Below are positions 53,155 through 61,537 of a DNA stretch of 64,000 bases, piece after piece. Every line of letters begins with the position of its first letter. Within the stretch, counting starts at the first letter, position 1. The stretch covers positions 62,001 through 126,000 of the forward strand of contig JAWKMZ010000002.1 of assembly GCA_041391965.1 (NCBI GenBank), written 5' to 3'. A program made the translations under genes and the position numbers. The notes under the pieces were generated by a model. It was not told where the DNA came from. It searched no databases and was given only the letters and a program-made list of their open reading frames with translations. Origin of the DNA: JAWKMZ01 sp041391965 (lineage in GTDB: Bacteria > Bacteroidota > Bacteroidia > Flavobacteriales > Flavobacteriaceae).

Positions 53155-53461
53155 GTCATTATTATTCAAAAAAATAAACAAACTATTTTGTTTTGAATAA
53201 TTATCTATTTCGATTTGATGTTAATCAATATTTGTTAACTTCTAATTTTTTTTTAAAGTTGAGATTGAATTGAAATTTTTTTAAAATGTGTTGTTAATCG
53301 ATGTTTTTTTAATGGCATTACCATTCATACATATTTTTTTGCGTTTTGTAGTTTTTTGTAATCCAAATTAAAAAATAGCAGCATCTTTACAGTGCTATTA
53401 ATCAATTATATAATCCTGTTTCTCCCAATATAAATTTGGCATTGAAACAGGATTTTTTTTA
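53155..53461. other. 307-bp gap with a terminator, possible small RNA
   Basis: The gap between the lipocalin-like gene and fbp is A+T-rich with no supported ORF. A strong plus-strand terminator lies at its right end, 258 bp after the lipoprotein stop, so the 3' UTR is long or a separate small transcript ends there. A short partial inverted repeat (AGCAGCATCTTTACAGTGCT) lies near 53381. No promoter box could be read with confidence. Confidence 0.35.
53412..53460 (+). terminator. Intrinsic terminator before fbp
   Basis: AATCCTGTTTC (53412-53422) pairs with GAAACAGGATT (53444-53454), followed by eight T's on the plus strand. The T-run on one side only marks it as acting on plus-strand transcripts; it may weakly end fbp transcripts too. 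Confidence 0.8.
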
Positions 53462-54466
53462 TTAGCTATTTCGCATAAATTCTTCTGCCTTTTCTACCAT
53501 ATTTTTGCTTCCACAAAAAAAAGGCACTCGTTGGTGCAACTCTGTTGGTTGAATGTCTAAAATGCGTGTATAACCATCACTGGCTTTTCCGTTAGCTTGT
53601 TCAGCCAAAAAAGCCATTGGATTACATTCGTAGAGCAATCGTAATTTCCCGTTAGAGACTTTAGAACTTTTTGGATACATATAAATACCACCTTTTATCA
53701 TATTTCTATGAAAATCGGATACTAAAGATCCAATATACCTTGAAGTGTAAGGTCTGTTACCTTCTTCCATTTGGCAATATTTGATATAATTTTTAACGCC
53801 TTGCGGAAAATGGATATAATTACCTTCATTGACCGAATAAATTTTTCCGTCTTCAGGAAACTTCATGTTTGGATGCGACAAGTAAAAAGTACCAATAGCT
53901 GGATTGAGCGTAAACCCATTAACTCCAGCACCTGTAGTATAAACAAGCATGGTTGAAGTGCCATAAATAACATAACCAGCAGCCACTTGTTGGTTACCAG
54001 GCTGTAAAAAATCTTCTATTTGTACAGGTGTTCCAACAGGTGTCACACGTCTATACACCGAAAAAATGGTTCCAACGGAAACGTTGACATCAATATTAGA
54101 AGACCCATCTAAAGGATCCATCAACACTACATATTTGTTTTGATGGTTTTCATCTTGGCTGTTAATGCTAATAAATTTATCTTCCTCTTCACTGGCAATG
54201 CCACATACAATATTTCTATTTATTAAGGTTTGAATAAATTTGTGGTTAGCATACACATCTAACTTTTGTTGGTCTTCTCCTTGAACGTTTGTCTCGCCTG
54301 CAGCACCAATAATATCTACCAATCCTGCTTTGTTAACTTCATGGTTAACTACTTTGGCAGCCAATCGGATAGAATTGATAAGACGAGATAATTCCCCTGA
54401 AGTGTACTTAAAGGCGGCTTGGTTTTCTATAATAAATTCGCCTAAAGTTTGATTTTTACGAGACAT
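53462..54466 (-). CDS. fbp: Fructose-1,6-bisphosphatase class I
   Basis: 334 residues from ATG 54466 ([13 protein letters not shown]); the longer frame starting at 54493 runs into a weak promoter-like GATATTTG (54491-54498). The metal and substrate motif [20 protein letters not shown] is intact; other markers are [27 protein letters not shown], and [17 protein letters not shown]. It removes the C1 phosphate in gluconeogenesis. Typical length. Confidence 0.96.
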   Translation of the reverse strand: MSRKNQTLGEFIIENQAAFKYTSGELSRLINSIRLAAKVVNHEVNKAGLVDIIGAAGETNVQGEDQQKLDVYANHKFIQTLINRNIVCGIASEEEDKFISINSQDENHQNKYVVLMDPLDGSSNIDVNVSVGTIFSVYRRVTPVGTPVQIEDFLQPGNQQVAAGYVIYGTSTMLVYTTGAGVNGFTLNPAIGTFYLSHPNMKFPEDGKIYSVNEGNYIHFPQGVKNYIKYCQMEEGNRPYTSRYIGSLVSDFHRNMIKGGIYMYPKSSKVSNGKLRLLYECNPMAFLAEQANGKASDGYTRILDIQPTELHQRVPFFCGSKNMVEKAEEFMRNS

Positions 54467-54563
54467 GGAGTTGTGTGGTTTTTGTTTGTACAAATATCGG
54501 CTTTTTTAACAAACTATAACGTTTTCGAAAAAGTTTAATGGTCAATAATCATCAAGTTTACAC

Positions 54564-54571
54564 TATATTTG
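54564..54571 (+). promoter_or_regulatory. Candidate -7 box of the GNAT-lysC operon
   Basis: TATATTTG fits TAnnTTTG, 17 bp before the ATG at 54589. Confidence 0.45.
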
Positions 54572-54588
54572 AATACAATTTATAATAG

Positions 54589-55068
54589 ATGGACTTTACA
54601 ATACGAAAAGCAACAAAAGCAGATATGCCTCAAGTACTCAATTTAATTAATGAATTGGCCGTTTTTGAGAAAGAACCCAATGCGGTTGAAGTTACTGTTG
54701 CCGATTTAGAAAAAAACGGATTTGGAACCCATCCCACATTTCAGTGTTTTGTGGCAGAAATTAACAAAAAAGTTGAAGGTATTGCCTTGGTTTATAACCG
54801 GTTTTCTACATGGAAAGGAACAGTTTTGCACTTAGAAGATTTAATAGTAAGCCAAAATATGAGAGGTACAGGATTAGGAACTGCACTTTTAGACCAAGTT
54901 GTAACATATGGTGCAAGTTTGGGAGTTAAACGCATAAGTTGGGAAGTATTGGATTGGAATGAACCAGCTATTGTTTTTTATAAAAAAAAAGGTGCAGATG
55001 TAAAACGCGATTGGGATGTGGTACATTTGGATGAACAAGGCATAAAAAAGTATATATCAAAATTGTAG
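54589..55068 (+). CDS. GNAT N-acetyltransferase, spermidine/spermine acetyltransferase-like
   Basis: 159 residues. It resembles diamine (SAT1-type) acetyltransferases: FTIRKATKADMPQVLNLINE, LAVFEKEPNAVEVT, the strand LHLEDLIVSQNMRGTGLGTA with the acetyl-CoA loop RGTGLG, and SWEVLDWNEPAIVFYKKKGA. It probably acetylates a polyamine or a thialysine-like amine. It lies 1 bp before the aspartate kinase gene, so the two are one transcription unit. Confidence 0.88.
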   Translation: MDFTIRKATKADMPQVLNLINELAVFEKEPNAVEVTVADLEKNGFGTHPTFQCFVAEINKKVEGIALVYNRFSTWKGTVLHLEDLIVSQNMRGTGLGTALLDQVVTYGASLGVKRISWEVLDWNEPAIVFYKKKGADVKRDWDVVHLDEQGIKKYISKL

Positions 55069-55069
55069 C

Positions 55070-56320
55070 ATGAGAGTATTCAAGTTTGGAGGTGCTTCTG
55101 TAAAAGATGCCAATGGTGTTAAAAATTTGGCAGTTGTTTTAGAAAAAGTGGGTTATGACCATACATTAATTGTGGTTTCTGCTATGGGGAAAACAACTAA
55201 TGCCATTGAAGTTGTTATAAACAATTACTTTCAAAACAAAACCGAATTGCAAAGTTCCATTCAAGATGTAAAAAAATATCACAATGAAATTTTATTAGAT
55301 TTGTTTGATAATGAGCAGCATCAGGTTTTTAAAAAAGTGTCAGCCTTATTTGATGAGTTAAGCAGTTTTTTTGACCGAAACAAATCACCAGATTACAACT
55401 TTGTGTACGACCAAACCATTAGTTTTGGCGAGTTAGTCTCTACCACCATCATCAGCGAATATTTAAATACGGTTGGTTTTAAAAACACTTGGTTAGATGT
55501 GAGAGAGTTGATAAAAACCGATAATTATTACAGACGAGCCAACGTTGATTGGGAAGCAACACAAGCTGCAATTACCTCTAAGCTCGATAAATCAAAACTC
55601 AACATTACACAAGGCTTTTTAGGAAGTGATGCCAACAACTTTACAACCACACTTGGCAGAGAAGGAAGTGATTATACAGCTGCCATTTTTGCCTATTGTT
55701 TAAATGCCGAGAGCGTAACCATTTGGAAAGATGTTCCTGGGGTTTTAAATGCCGATCCACGTTACTTTGAAAATGCACAATTACTGAACACAATATCTTA
55801 TAGAGATGCCATTGAGTTAGCCTTTTATGGTGCTTCAGTGATTCATCCAAAAACCTTGCAGCCTCTACAAGGAAAGGAGATTCCGTTATTTGTAAAATCG
55901 TTTATAAACCCAGAAGATGCAGGTACTAAGGTTGGCAAAGCCTTAGGTATTGAGCCTCATATTCCTTGTTTTATTGTAAAGAAAAATCAGGTGTTGATAG
56001 CTTTATCATCTTTGGATTTCTCTTATATTGTTGAAGAAAATATCAGTGAAATATTCAAATTATTGCATATGTATAAAATGAAAGTCGATGTCATCCAAAA
56101 CTCAGCTATTAGTTTTTCGGTTTGTGTGGATAATATCTATAATAATTTGGAAGAATTGCTTCAACATTTAAAAGCAAAATTTAAAGTTATTTGTTATGAA
56201 AATGTTTCATTATACACCATAAGGCATTATAATCTAAACGTTATCAGTCAGTTAGAAAAAGACAAAACCGTTTTATTGAAACAACTCACACAAGAAACCG
56301 TACAGGTAGTTACTAAGTAA
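55070..56320 (+). CDS. Aspartate kinase, monofunctional
   Basis: 416 residues, shorter than lysine-sensitive E. coli enzymes but usual in this group. Kinase motif VFKFGGASVKDANG, catalytic FTTTLGREGSDYTA, VTIWKDVPGVLNADPR, and YGASVIHPKTLQPL. The C-terminal ~120 residues form ACT-like regulatory domains (VLIALSSLDFSYIVEENISE). It phosphorylates aspartate in the lysine/threonine/methionine pathway. It begins 1 bp after the GNAT stop and is followed 21 bp later by an acyltransferase gene. Confidence 0.93.
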   Translation: MRVFKFGGASVKDANGVKNLAVVLEKVGYDHTLIVVSAMGKTTNAIEVVINNYFQNKTELQSSIQDVKKYHNEILLDLFDNEQHQVFKKVSALFDELSSFFDRNKSPDYNFVYDQTISFGELVSTTIISEYLNTVGFKNTWLDVRELIKTDNYYRRANVDWEATQAAITSKLDKSKLNITQGFLGSDANNFTTTLGREGSDYTAAIFAYCLNAESVTIWKDVPGVLNADPRYFENAQLLNTISYRDAIELAFYGASVIHPKTLQPLQGKEIPLFVKSFINPEDAGTKVGKALGIEPHIPCFIVKKNQVLIALSSLDFSYIVEENISEIFKLLHMYKMKVDVIQNSAISFSVCVDNIYNNLEELLQHLKAKFKVICYENVSLYTIRHYNLNVISQLEKDKTVLLKQLTQETVQVVTK

Positions 56321-56341
56321 ACATTTATTACATTTGTAGTT

Positions 56342-58174
56342 ATGACCAAACCACAAGATATGGGATTAGTAACCGCTAAAGAAGTAGCTAAAGCAATACA
56401 TGCAGATAAGTATGGCGTTTTTGGTACCTTTTGTGGTTGGATACTTATGAAAGTGCTTAAAATATCCACGCTCAACAAAATATACAAACGCAACAAGCAC
56501 CTTAGCAATGTTGCTTTTTTAGATGGAATTTTAGACGATTTTCAAATTAAGTTTGAAATTCCTGAAGAAGATTTAAAACGCCTTCCCAAAGAAGGCGCTT
56601 ACATAACCGTTTCTAACCATCCACTTGGAGGCATTGATGGTATTTTGCTGTTAAAATTAATGATTGAGCAACGTGCCGATTTTAAAATTATAGGCAATTT
56701 TTTATTACATAGAATTGAACCTTTAAAGCCATACATCATGGCAGTCAACCCATTTGAAGATAGAAAAGATGTCAAATCGAGTGTAGCAGGTTTTAAAAAT
56801 TCTATTTTGCATTTAAAAGAAGGACATCCTTTAGGAGTTTTTCCTGCTGGCGAAGTATCAACTTATCGCGATGGTAAATTGGTGATAGACAGACCTTGGG
56901 AAGAAGCAGCCATGAAACTTATCCAAAAAGCGGAGGTTCCTGTAGTACCCATCTATTTTCACGCCAAAAATAGTCGTCTGTTTTATAAGCTTTCTAAAAT
57001 TAATGATACGTTTAGAACAGCCAAACTACCATCAGAATTATTAACGCAAAAAAGACGTGTTATTAAAGTTAGAATTGGCAGACCTATTTCCGTAAACGAC
57101 CAAAAAGAGCTGACAACACTTGCTGAGTTTTCTGAATTTTTACGACGAAAAACCTATATGTTGGCAAATACGTTTGACAACAAAGACAATTTGTTAAGCA
57201 ATATTTCCTCTACCTTAAAAGTTCCAAAACCCGTTAAAAACATTGTAAAACCTGTCAGTACAGAAGCAATGATAAAAGAGGTAAACACTTTAAGAGATAA
57301 TGATTGCAGATTGCTTATCAGCAAAAATTATGAAGTGTTTTTAACCTTATCTAAAGATGCTCCAAATATTTTGAGAGAAATAGGGCGTCTTCGCGAAATT
57401 ACTTTTAGAGAAGTTGGCGAAGGCACCAATGAAGCCATTGATTTGGATCAGTTTGACAACTATTACCACCATATGTTTTTATGGGATACAGAAACTAATA
57501 AAATAGCAGGCGCATATAGAATGGGTTTAGGTTATAGAATTTTTGCTAAGTATGGTATTGATGGCTTTTACCTTCAAGATTTGTTTCGTTTTGAACCCGA
57601 ACTTTACAAAATGATGAGCGAATCTATTGAAATGGGTAGAGCATTTATTATTAGCGAATATCAACAAAAACCAATGCCTTTATTTTTATTATGGAAAGGC
57701 ATTGTGCATACCACTTTGCGTTATCCAGAGCATAAATTCCTTATTGGAGGTGTTACCATTAGCGATAAGTTTTCGAGCTTTTCAAAATCGTTAATGATTG
57801 AGTTTATGAAATCTAATTATTACGATCCGTACATTGCGCAATATGTGCATCCTAAAAAAGAATTTAAGGTAAAACTCAAAGATGCTGATAAAGATTTTGT
57901 GTTTGATGAAACCGAAGCAGACCTTATAAAGTTTGATAAAATTATTGACGAGTTAGAACCAGGAACCTTGCGTTTACCAGTGTTAATTAAAAAATACATA
58001 AAGCAAAATGCTAAAGTGGTAGCCTTTAATGTCGACCCATTATTTAACAATGCGGTTGATGGCTTAATGTATATACGTATTGCCGACTTGCCAGAAAGTA
58101 CCGTAAAACCTGTGATGGAAGAATTTCAAGCAGAGTTAGAGCGCAAATTTGAAAATAATGGTGAAGATATTTAG
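56342..58174 (+). CDS. PlsC-GNAT fusion acyltransferase, probable aminolipid synthase
   Basis: 610 residues combining two acyltransferases. The N-terminal half is PlsC-like: VSNHPLGGIDG (HxxxxD in NHPLGGID), VFPAGEVSTY, VPIYFHAKNSRLFY. The C-terminal half (about 315-520) resembles the OlsB/hemolysin-type N-acyltransferase: EIGRLREITFREVGEGT, GAYRMGLGYRIF, and LQDLFRFEPELYKMM. Fusions of this kind (OlsF and flavobacterial glycine-lipid enzymes) make ornithine or glycine lipids from an amino acid in two acylations. Which amino acid is used is not visible. TACATTTG (56329-56336) ends only 5 bp before the ATG and could give a near-leaderless mRNA. Confidence 0.88.
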   Translation: MTKPQDMGLVTAKEVAKAIHADKYGVFGTFCGWILMKVLKISTLNKIYKRNKHLSNVAFLDGILDDFQIKFEIPEEDLKRLPKEGAYITVSNHPLGGIDGILLLKLMIEQRADFKIIGNFLLHRIEPLKPYIMAVNPFEDRKDVKSSVAGFKNSILHLKEGHPLGVFPAGEVSTYRDGKLVIDRPWEEAAMKLIQKAEVPVVPIYFHAKNSRLFYKLSKINDTFRTAKLPSELLTQKRRVIKVRIGRPISVNDQKELTTLAEFSEFLRRKTYMLANTFDNKDNLLSNISSTLKVPKPVKNIVKPVSTEAMIKEVNTLRDNDCRLLISKNYEVFLTLSKDAPNILREIGRLREITFREVGEGTNEAIDLDQFDNYYHHMFLWDTETNKIAGAYRMGLGYRIFAKYGIDGFYLQDLFRFEPELYKMMSESIEMGRAFIISEYQQKPMPLFLLWKGIVHTTLRYPEHKFLIGGVTISDKFSSFSKSLMIEFMKSNYYDPYIAQYVHPKKEFKVKLKDADKDFVFDETEADLIKFDKIIDELEPGTLRLPVLIKKYIKQNAKVVAFNVDPLFNNAVDGLMYIRIADLPESTVKPVMEEFQAELERKFENNGEDI

Positions 58175-58477
58175 TCTTAAACTATTTGCAAAAACGCCCT
58201 CCTTTTTGTTAACAAAAAGTTAAAATTTTATTCTAAACCGCTGATTGAATTACGGTTTTTCCATACTCTTTAGGTTTGACAAGGTTTTTAGAACCTGTGT
58301 TTTTGGTGCTATTGAGGACTCTTTTTTGAATAAAAAGTAGAAGGGTTGATTTTTTTTTTAAAACTTAGCAAAGTCAGATTTAATGATTTGATTTTGTACA
58401 GTTAAAAAACATCATCTGATTTTGAATCATCTACTAGTAAAATAGCTTGTAGTCGTAGTACAGGAATAGAATATTGT
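58175..58477. other. 303-bp stretch without a supported gene
   Basis: After the acyltransferase gene the DNA has a perfect palindrome CTTTTTGTTAACAAAAAG at 58203-58220 (weak terminator or protein site), a small hairpin near 58278-58292 and a ten-base T-run near 58350. All three plus-strand frames are closed often. It may hold decayed coding sequence, given the short open frame that starts just to its right. Confidence 0.4.
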
Positions 58478-58594
58478 ATGTGCAAAAGACTTCAATATAG
58501 AGAAGAAGGATGGACTTGGGTAGATACTGTTGCGTTTTTGTTAAGTGGTGTTGAGCAATTAGCTTGGGATTTCGCAGCTTGTACACTTGGTTAA
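58478..58594 (+). CDS. Putative 38-residue peptide or gene remnant
   Basis: A short ORF from ATG 58478: MCKRLQYREEGWTWVDTVAF and onward, ending WDFAACTLG. The frame is open for 24 codons upstream back to a stop, without a start, and includes two more Cys (KIACSRSTGIEYC). This could be the end of a decayed small gene, or a peptide read from an unusual start. Its stop is 12 bp before the next gene, so they could be one unit. No family recognised and no ribosome-binding evidence. Confidence 0.3.
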   Translation: MCKRLQYREEGWTWVDTVAFLLSGVEQLAWDFAACTLG

Positions 58595-58606
58595 TTTTAA
58601 ATAATA

Positions 58607-58987
58607 ATGATGGAAAAATTAAAACTAATAGGCTTGATACTATATTTGTGTACAGTTATGTTGTTAAATACAAATTACACATTAATAATTTCATCGAGTT
58701 TGATTCTAATATACTATACAGTAAGTAGATTAAAATATCAAAAATATTTCTTGTACTTTAAATTTTCATATTTTTTATTTTCACTCATTATTTTATTGTC
58801 GACTTTTCAATTATTTTTCAAAAATGACCTTTTAAAATTAGGATTAGAACTACTGTTAATAATTAACATTTTAACGCCAGTATTGTTAACTTTGAAAAGG
58901 ACAGAATTAAGCAAAAGTTTGATGTTTAATAACAGCATTAATCATATTTTATTTGCTTTTATTTTGATTTCTACTATTAACAATTAA
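58607..58987 (+). CDS. Small four-helix membrane protein, hypothetical
   Basis: 126 residues (second Met at 58610 also possible), almost wholly hydrophobic, with four predicted helices: LIGLILYLCTVMLLNTN, TLIISSSLILIYYTV, FSYFLFSLIILLSTF, LELLLIINILTPVLLTL. No charged functional motif and no family recognised. It lies in a sparse, very A+T-rich stretch with other tiny ORFs, which suggests an accessory region. Confidence 0.55.
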   Translation: MMEKLKLIGLILYLCTVMLLNTNYTLIISSSLILIYYTVSRLKYQKYFLYFKFSYFLFSLIILLSTFQLFFKNDLLKLGLELLLIINILTPVLLTLKRTELSKSLMFNNSINHILFAFILISTINN

Positions 58988-59116
58988 AGTAATATAGATT
59001 ACCTCATAAGCAGATTCAATTTCAGTAAGTTGTTCTTGTTTAGGGTATTATTAAAGGGCATCTATTAGCCATTTGCTAGATTACTATATTGTGGTTAATA
59101 ATAAATATTTTAAATT

Positions 59117-59323
59117 ATGAAGAGAGTAAATTTAATTTTAAAGGTTATTATAGTTGGTATTTGTTCTATAGTGATTCCTTTTTCGTTAGTAATGTTTTGT
59201 GGTCTATTGGGTTTTGACTCTGATACAGCCACAAGAGAAATTGGATTTGGATATTTAGCCTTATTTGTATCATTAGTTTTTATTCTTTACATAACGTTGA
59301 AAAACGTATTAAAAACTAATTAA
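59117..59323 (+). CDS. Small two-helix membrane protein, hypothetical
   Basis: 68 residues with two hydrophobic helices: LILKVIIVGICSIVIPFSLV and FGYLALFVSLVFILYITL, joined by an acidic loop (FDSDTATREIG). A signal-like basic start (MKRVN) and stop in a clean reading frame support it. Family unknown. It stands between the sparse region and the ars operon, which runs the opposite way. Confidence 0.55.
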   Translation: MKRVNLILKVIIVGICSIVIPFSLVMFCGLLGFDSDTATREIGFGYLALFVSLVFILYITLKNVLKTN

Positions 59324-59430
59324 ATAGTTTAAATTTTATCAGTACTTTATTTCCTTTTTTTGAGTATAAGTAAGGTTATTACAATACTTTGTAAGAAGAA
59401 TATCTGAGCATAATATTGTTTGATAATTAC

Positions 59431-59460
59431 AAGTGGCTTTATGTTTATTTAAAGCCACTT
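59431..59460. terminator. Hairpin between small membrane protein and ars operon
   Basis: AAGTGGCTTTA (59431-59441) and TAAAGCCACTT (59450-59460), 11-bp perfect stem, 8-nt loop, between convergent units. The T-run is poor (CTGCTTTT after it), so it is a weak bidirectional terminator candidate. The rest of the 214-bp gap shows nothing else. Confidence 0.5.
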
Positions 59461-59537
59461 CTGCTTTTAAATGAAGATATAAAACAAAATAAAGCCTTTA
59501 TATTTTTAAGTTGATGTAAATTATTATTCAGTACAAT

Positions 59538-59975
59538 TTAAACACCAATATCCTCATTCCATAAGGTTGGATTGTTTTTTATAAATAAATTCATAAGGTC
59601 TTTACATTTAGCATCGTTAACCACAGTAACGTTTACACCTCTGTCTTTTAATAATTGCTCTTCACCCATAAAAGTGTCATTTTCGCCAATAATCACTTTT
59701 GGAATTCCGTAAAGTAAAATAGTGCCAGAACACATTGGGCAAGGTGATAAGGTAGTATATAAAACACTTTCTTTGTAAACAGAAGCGGGTTGCCTTCCTG
59801 CATTTTCTAAAGCATCCATTTCGCCATGAAGGATGACGCTGCCATTTTGAACTCTTCGGTTATGACCACGACCAATAATTTTTCCGTTGTGTACCAAAAC
59901 TGAACCAATAGGAATACCACCTTCGGCCATACCAAGTTCAGCTTCTTTTACAGCTTCTAAAAAAAATGCATCCAT
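59538..59975 (-). CDS. Cytosine deaminase of the yeast FCY1 type
   Basis: 145 residues from ATG 59975 (MDAFFLEAVKEAELGMAEGG); the longer frame overlaps arsC. The zinc-dependent deaminase motifs are complete: ILHGEMDALENAGR (His-x-Glu) and YTTLSPCPMCSGTILLYGIP (PCxxC). The whole protein runs parallel to yeast FCY1: GGIPIGSVLVHNGKIIGRGH, LEN AGR, VVNDAKCKDLM, WNEDIGV at the very end. It should deaminate cytosine (or a related base) rather than tRNA. It is the last gene of the ArsR operon, 11 bp after arsC, an unexpected place for a pyrimidine salvage enzyme. Confidence 0.85.
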   Translation of the reverse strand: MDAFFLEAVKEAELGMAEGGIPIGSVLVHNGKIIGRGHNRRVQNGSVILHGEMDALENAGRQPASVYKESVLYTTLSPCPMCSGTILLYGIPKVIIGENDTFMGEEQLLKDRGVNVTVVNDAKCKDLMNLFIKNNPTLWNEDIGV

Positions 59976-59986
59976 GTTTTTTGATT

Positions 59987-60403
59987 TTAAAGTTGTTTTA
60001 TAAATTCTTCGCAATAGGTTTTAATCTCATTTCTCGCTTTTAAAAATGCGATGTGTTTTTCATCTTCTGTACCTTTCACTTTTGAAGGATCAAAAAAGTT
60101 ATGATGTAATCGCACAGCGTTTTTACTTGGAATATAAGGACAATTTTCGTTAGCATGATCACAAACCGTTATAATATAATCAAAATGGACGTTTTTATAC
60201 TCATCAACATGATTAGAAGTATGTTTTGAAATATCAATACCATCTTCTTTCATAATGGCAACAGCTCCTGAGTTTAATCCATGCGTTTCAATACCTGCAC
60301 TATAAACTGTAACGTTTTTAGGGTTTGTAAACTGTTTTAAATAGCCTTGAGCCATTTGGCTTCGGCATGAATTTCCTGTACAAAGAATAAGAATATTTTT
60401 CAT
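59987..60403 (-). CDS. arsC: Thioredoxin-coupled arsenate reductase
   Basis: 138 residues of the low-molecular-weight tyrosine-phosphatase fold: P-loop LILCTGNSCRSQMA (C8-x4-C13) and the redox pair C81 and C88 in TVCDHANENCPY, matching the Cys10/Cys82/Cys89 triad of Staphylococcus pI258 ArsC. The enzyme reduces arsenate to arsenite using thioredoxin. It lies 16 bp after the GNAT gene in the ars operon. Arsenite export would then be required, but no pump gene is seen in the window. Confidence 0.93.
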   Translation of the reverse strand: MKNILILCTGNSCRSQMAQGYLKQFTNPKNVTVYSAGIETHGLNSGAVAIMKEDGIDISKHTSNHVDEYKNVHFDYIITVCDHANENCPYIPSKNAVRLHHNFFDPSKVKGTEDEKHIAFLKARNEIKTYCEEFIKQL

Positions 60404-60419
60404 AAATTATATTTTGAGA

Positions 60420-60917
60420 TTATTCATTTCCTATGTGTAAACTTCGTCGTTCTAAAAAATGATTATCATGCCATTTGGAGTTAAGTTGACCAATTTTTTC
60501 TCTAATACCAACAACTCTAAATCCGCATTTTTTATGCAAATTAATGCTGGCTACATTTTCTGAAAAAATTCCGGCTTGCAAAGTCCAAAACCCATTGATT
60601 TCACTTTCTTTTATAAGTTGATTGAGTAACGTTTCACCTATTTTTTGACCTCTTGAGGCTTGCGCAACATAGACACTAACCTCAGCAACACCCTTATAAA
60701 CGTCTCTTTTAGAAACCAAAGACAACACTGCAAACCCAACAATATGATTATCTTTTTCGGCTACAATTCTACAAGAAGGAATGTATTTATCGTTCCATGT
60801 TTCCCAATTTGGGATTTTAGTTTCAAATGTTGCAATACCAGATGCAATTCCTTCAGCATAAATCTTAGAAACAAACTCCCAATCACTTTCAACTAAAGGT
60901 CTAACAACAATTCCCAT
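60420..60917 (-). CDS. GNAT N-acetyltransferase, ArsN/phosphinothricin-acetyltransferase-like
   Basis: 165 residues. Features of the Pat/ArsN group: VVRPLVESDWEFVSKIYAEG, IASGIATFETKIPNWETW, AEVSVYVAQASRGQKIGETL (acetyl-CoA loop), and IGQLNSKWHDNHFLERRSL. In ars operons such enzymes (ArsN) detoxify organoarsenicals such as arsinothricin; that function is a context-based inference. The start overlaps the DUF6428 gene by 17 bp. Confidence 0.85.
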   Translation of the reverse strand: MGIVVRPLVESDWEFVSKIYAEGIASGIATFETKIPNWETWNDKYIPSCRIVAEKDNHIVGFAVLSLVSKRDVYKGVAEVSVYVAQASRGQKIGETLLNQLIKESEINGFWTLQAGIFSENVASINLHKKCGFRVVGIREKIGQLNSKWHDNHFLERRSLHIGNE

Positions 60918-61398
60918 CAGGCGAACAACATATTTCTGAGTCTGCTATTACTGCTTGTTTCTTTTCTGGAACACCACAAATATCTTTGGCTTTGCAATCT
61001 GTTTTTTTAATCGCTAACTTAATAATTAGGCTATTATCTTGTATTTCAAAATCATTTACAAAAAGTTGCGCTGTATTAAATGTGGTATTGCTGTATTCAA
61101 ACTTCACCTCAGCATCCAAGGTGTAAGGTTTCATTTTGCCAACCTTATTCAAGATGCCTAAAGCCTTATAAACACTCATGTAATCGCGTTTTCCAATTTC
61201 GGTTGGACTTTCCCAAAGTTGAATAATGGTTTCTTTCCATGAATCGGTTTGAGCACCACAATCCACCGAATCAATACTAATGTGTTTTACTTCGGTGATA
61301 TGATAATTGGCACCAACTAATTTATTTGGTTGATATTCAAAAAGTAATGCTTTGTTTTGATGTTCAGATAAAAGTGTTAAAAATTGTCTTGTTTTCAT
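60901..61398 (-). CDS. DUF6428 family protein, ars-operon associated
   Basis: 165 residues from ATG 61398 (MKTRQFLTLLSEHQNKA). Features fit DUF6428: GANYHITEVKHISIDSVDCG, WKETIIQLWESPTEIGKR, LGILNKVGKMKPYTLDAEV. The tail is Cys-rich: KTDCKAKDICGVPEKKQ and SEICCSPDGNCC, with six Cys able to bind arsenite or another soft metal. Conserved next to arsR/arsC in many Flavobacteriaceae as far as I know, but unstudied. It may be an arsenic chaperone or sensor; this is inference. Confidence 0.85.
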   Translation of the reverse strand: MKTRQFLTLLSEHQNKALLFEYQPNKLVGANYHITEVKHISIDSVDCGAQTDSWKETIIQLWESPTEIGKRDYMSVYKALGILNKVGKMKPYTLDAEVKFEYSNTTFNTAQLFVNDFEIQDNSLIIKLAIKKTDCKAKDICGVPEKKQAVIADSEICCSPDGNCC

Positions 61399-61409
61399 TT
61401 TTTTAAATT

Positions 61410-61535
61410 TTAAACAAATAGCCAAATGATATTGATTAAGCAAAATTTGGGATCAAAACCCCAAATAAGTTGTAATACAACTAAGGCCATTGTAATTATT
61501 ATTGGTTTTTTATATTGGAGAAGTATTTTTTTCAT
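61410..61535 (-). CDS. 41-residue membrane protein of the ars operon
   Basis: Short gene of 42 codons, ATG 61535, TAA 61410-61412, starting 2 bp after the arsR stop and ending 11 bp before the DUF6428 start. Sequence begins MKKILLQYKKPIIITMALVV and ends LINIIWLFV: a basic N-terminus, a first hydrophobic helix (about 11-25) and a second short one (about 31-41), with one Cys (C33). The close packing with its neighbours on both sides and the coherent membrane-protein shape support it as real. No family recognised. It could help transport or insert a partner in arsenic handling. Confidence 0.6.
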   Translation of the reverse strand: MKKILLQYKKPIIITMALVVLQLIWGFDPKFCLINIIWLFV

Positions 61536-61537
61536 GT

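Noticed and set aside
58203..58220. Palindrome CTTTTTGTTAACAAAAAG as a strong terminator or phage attachment site
   Set aside because: All but four of its bases are A or T, no integrase or second copy was seen, and the T-run after it is poor; left as a note only.
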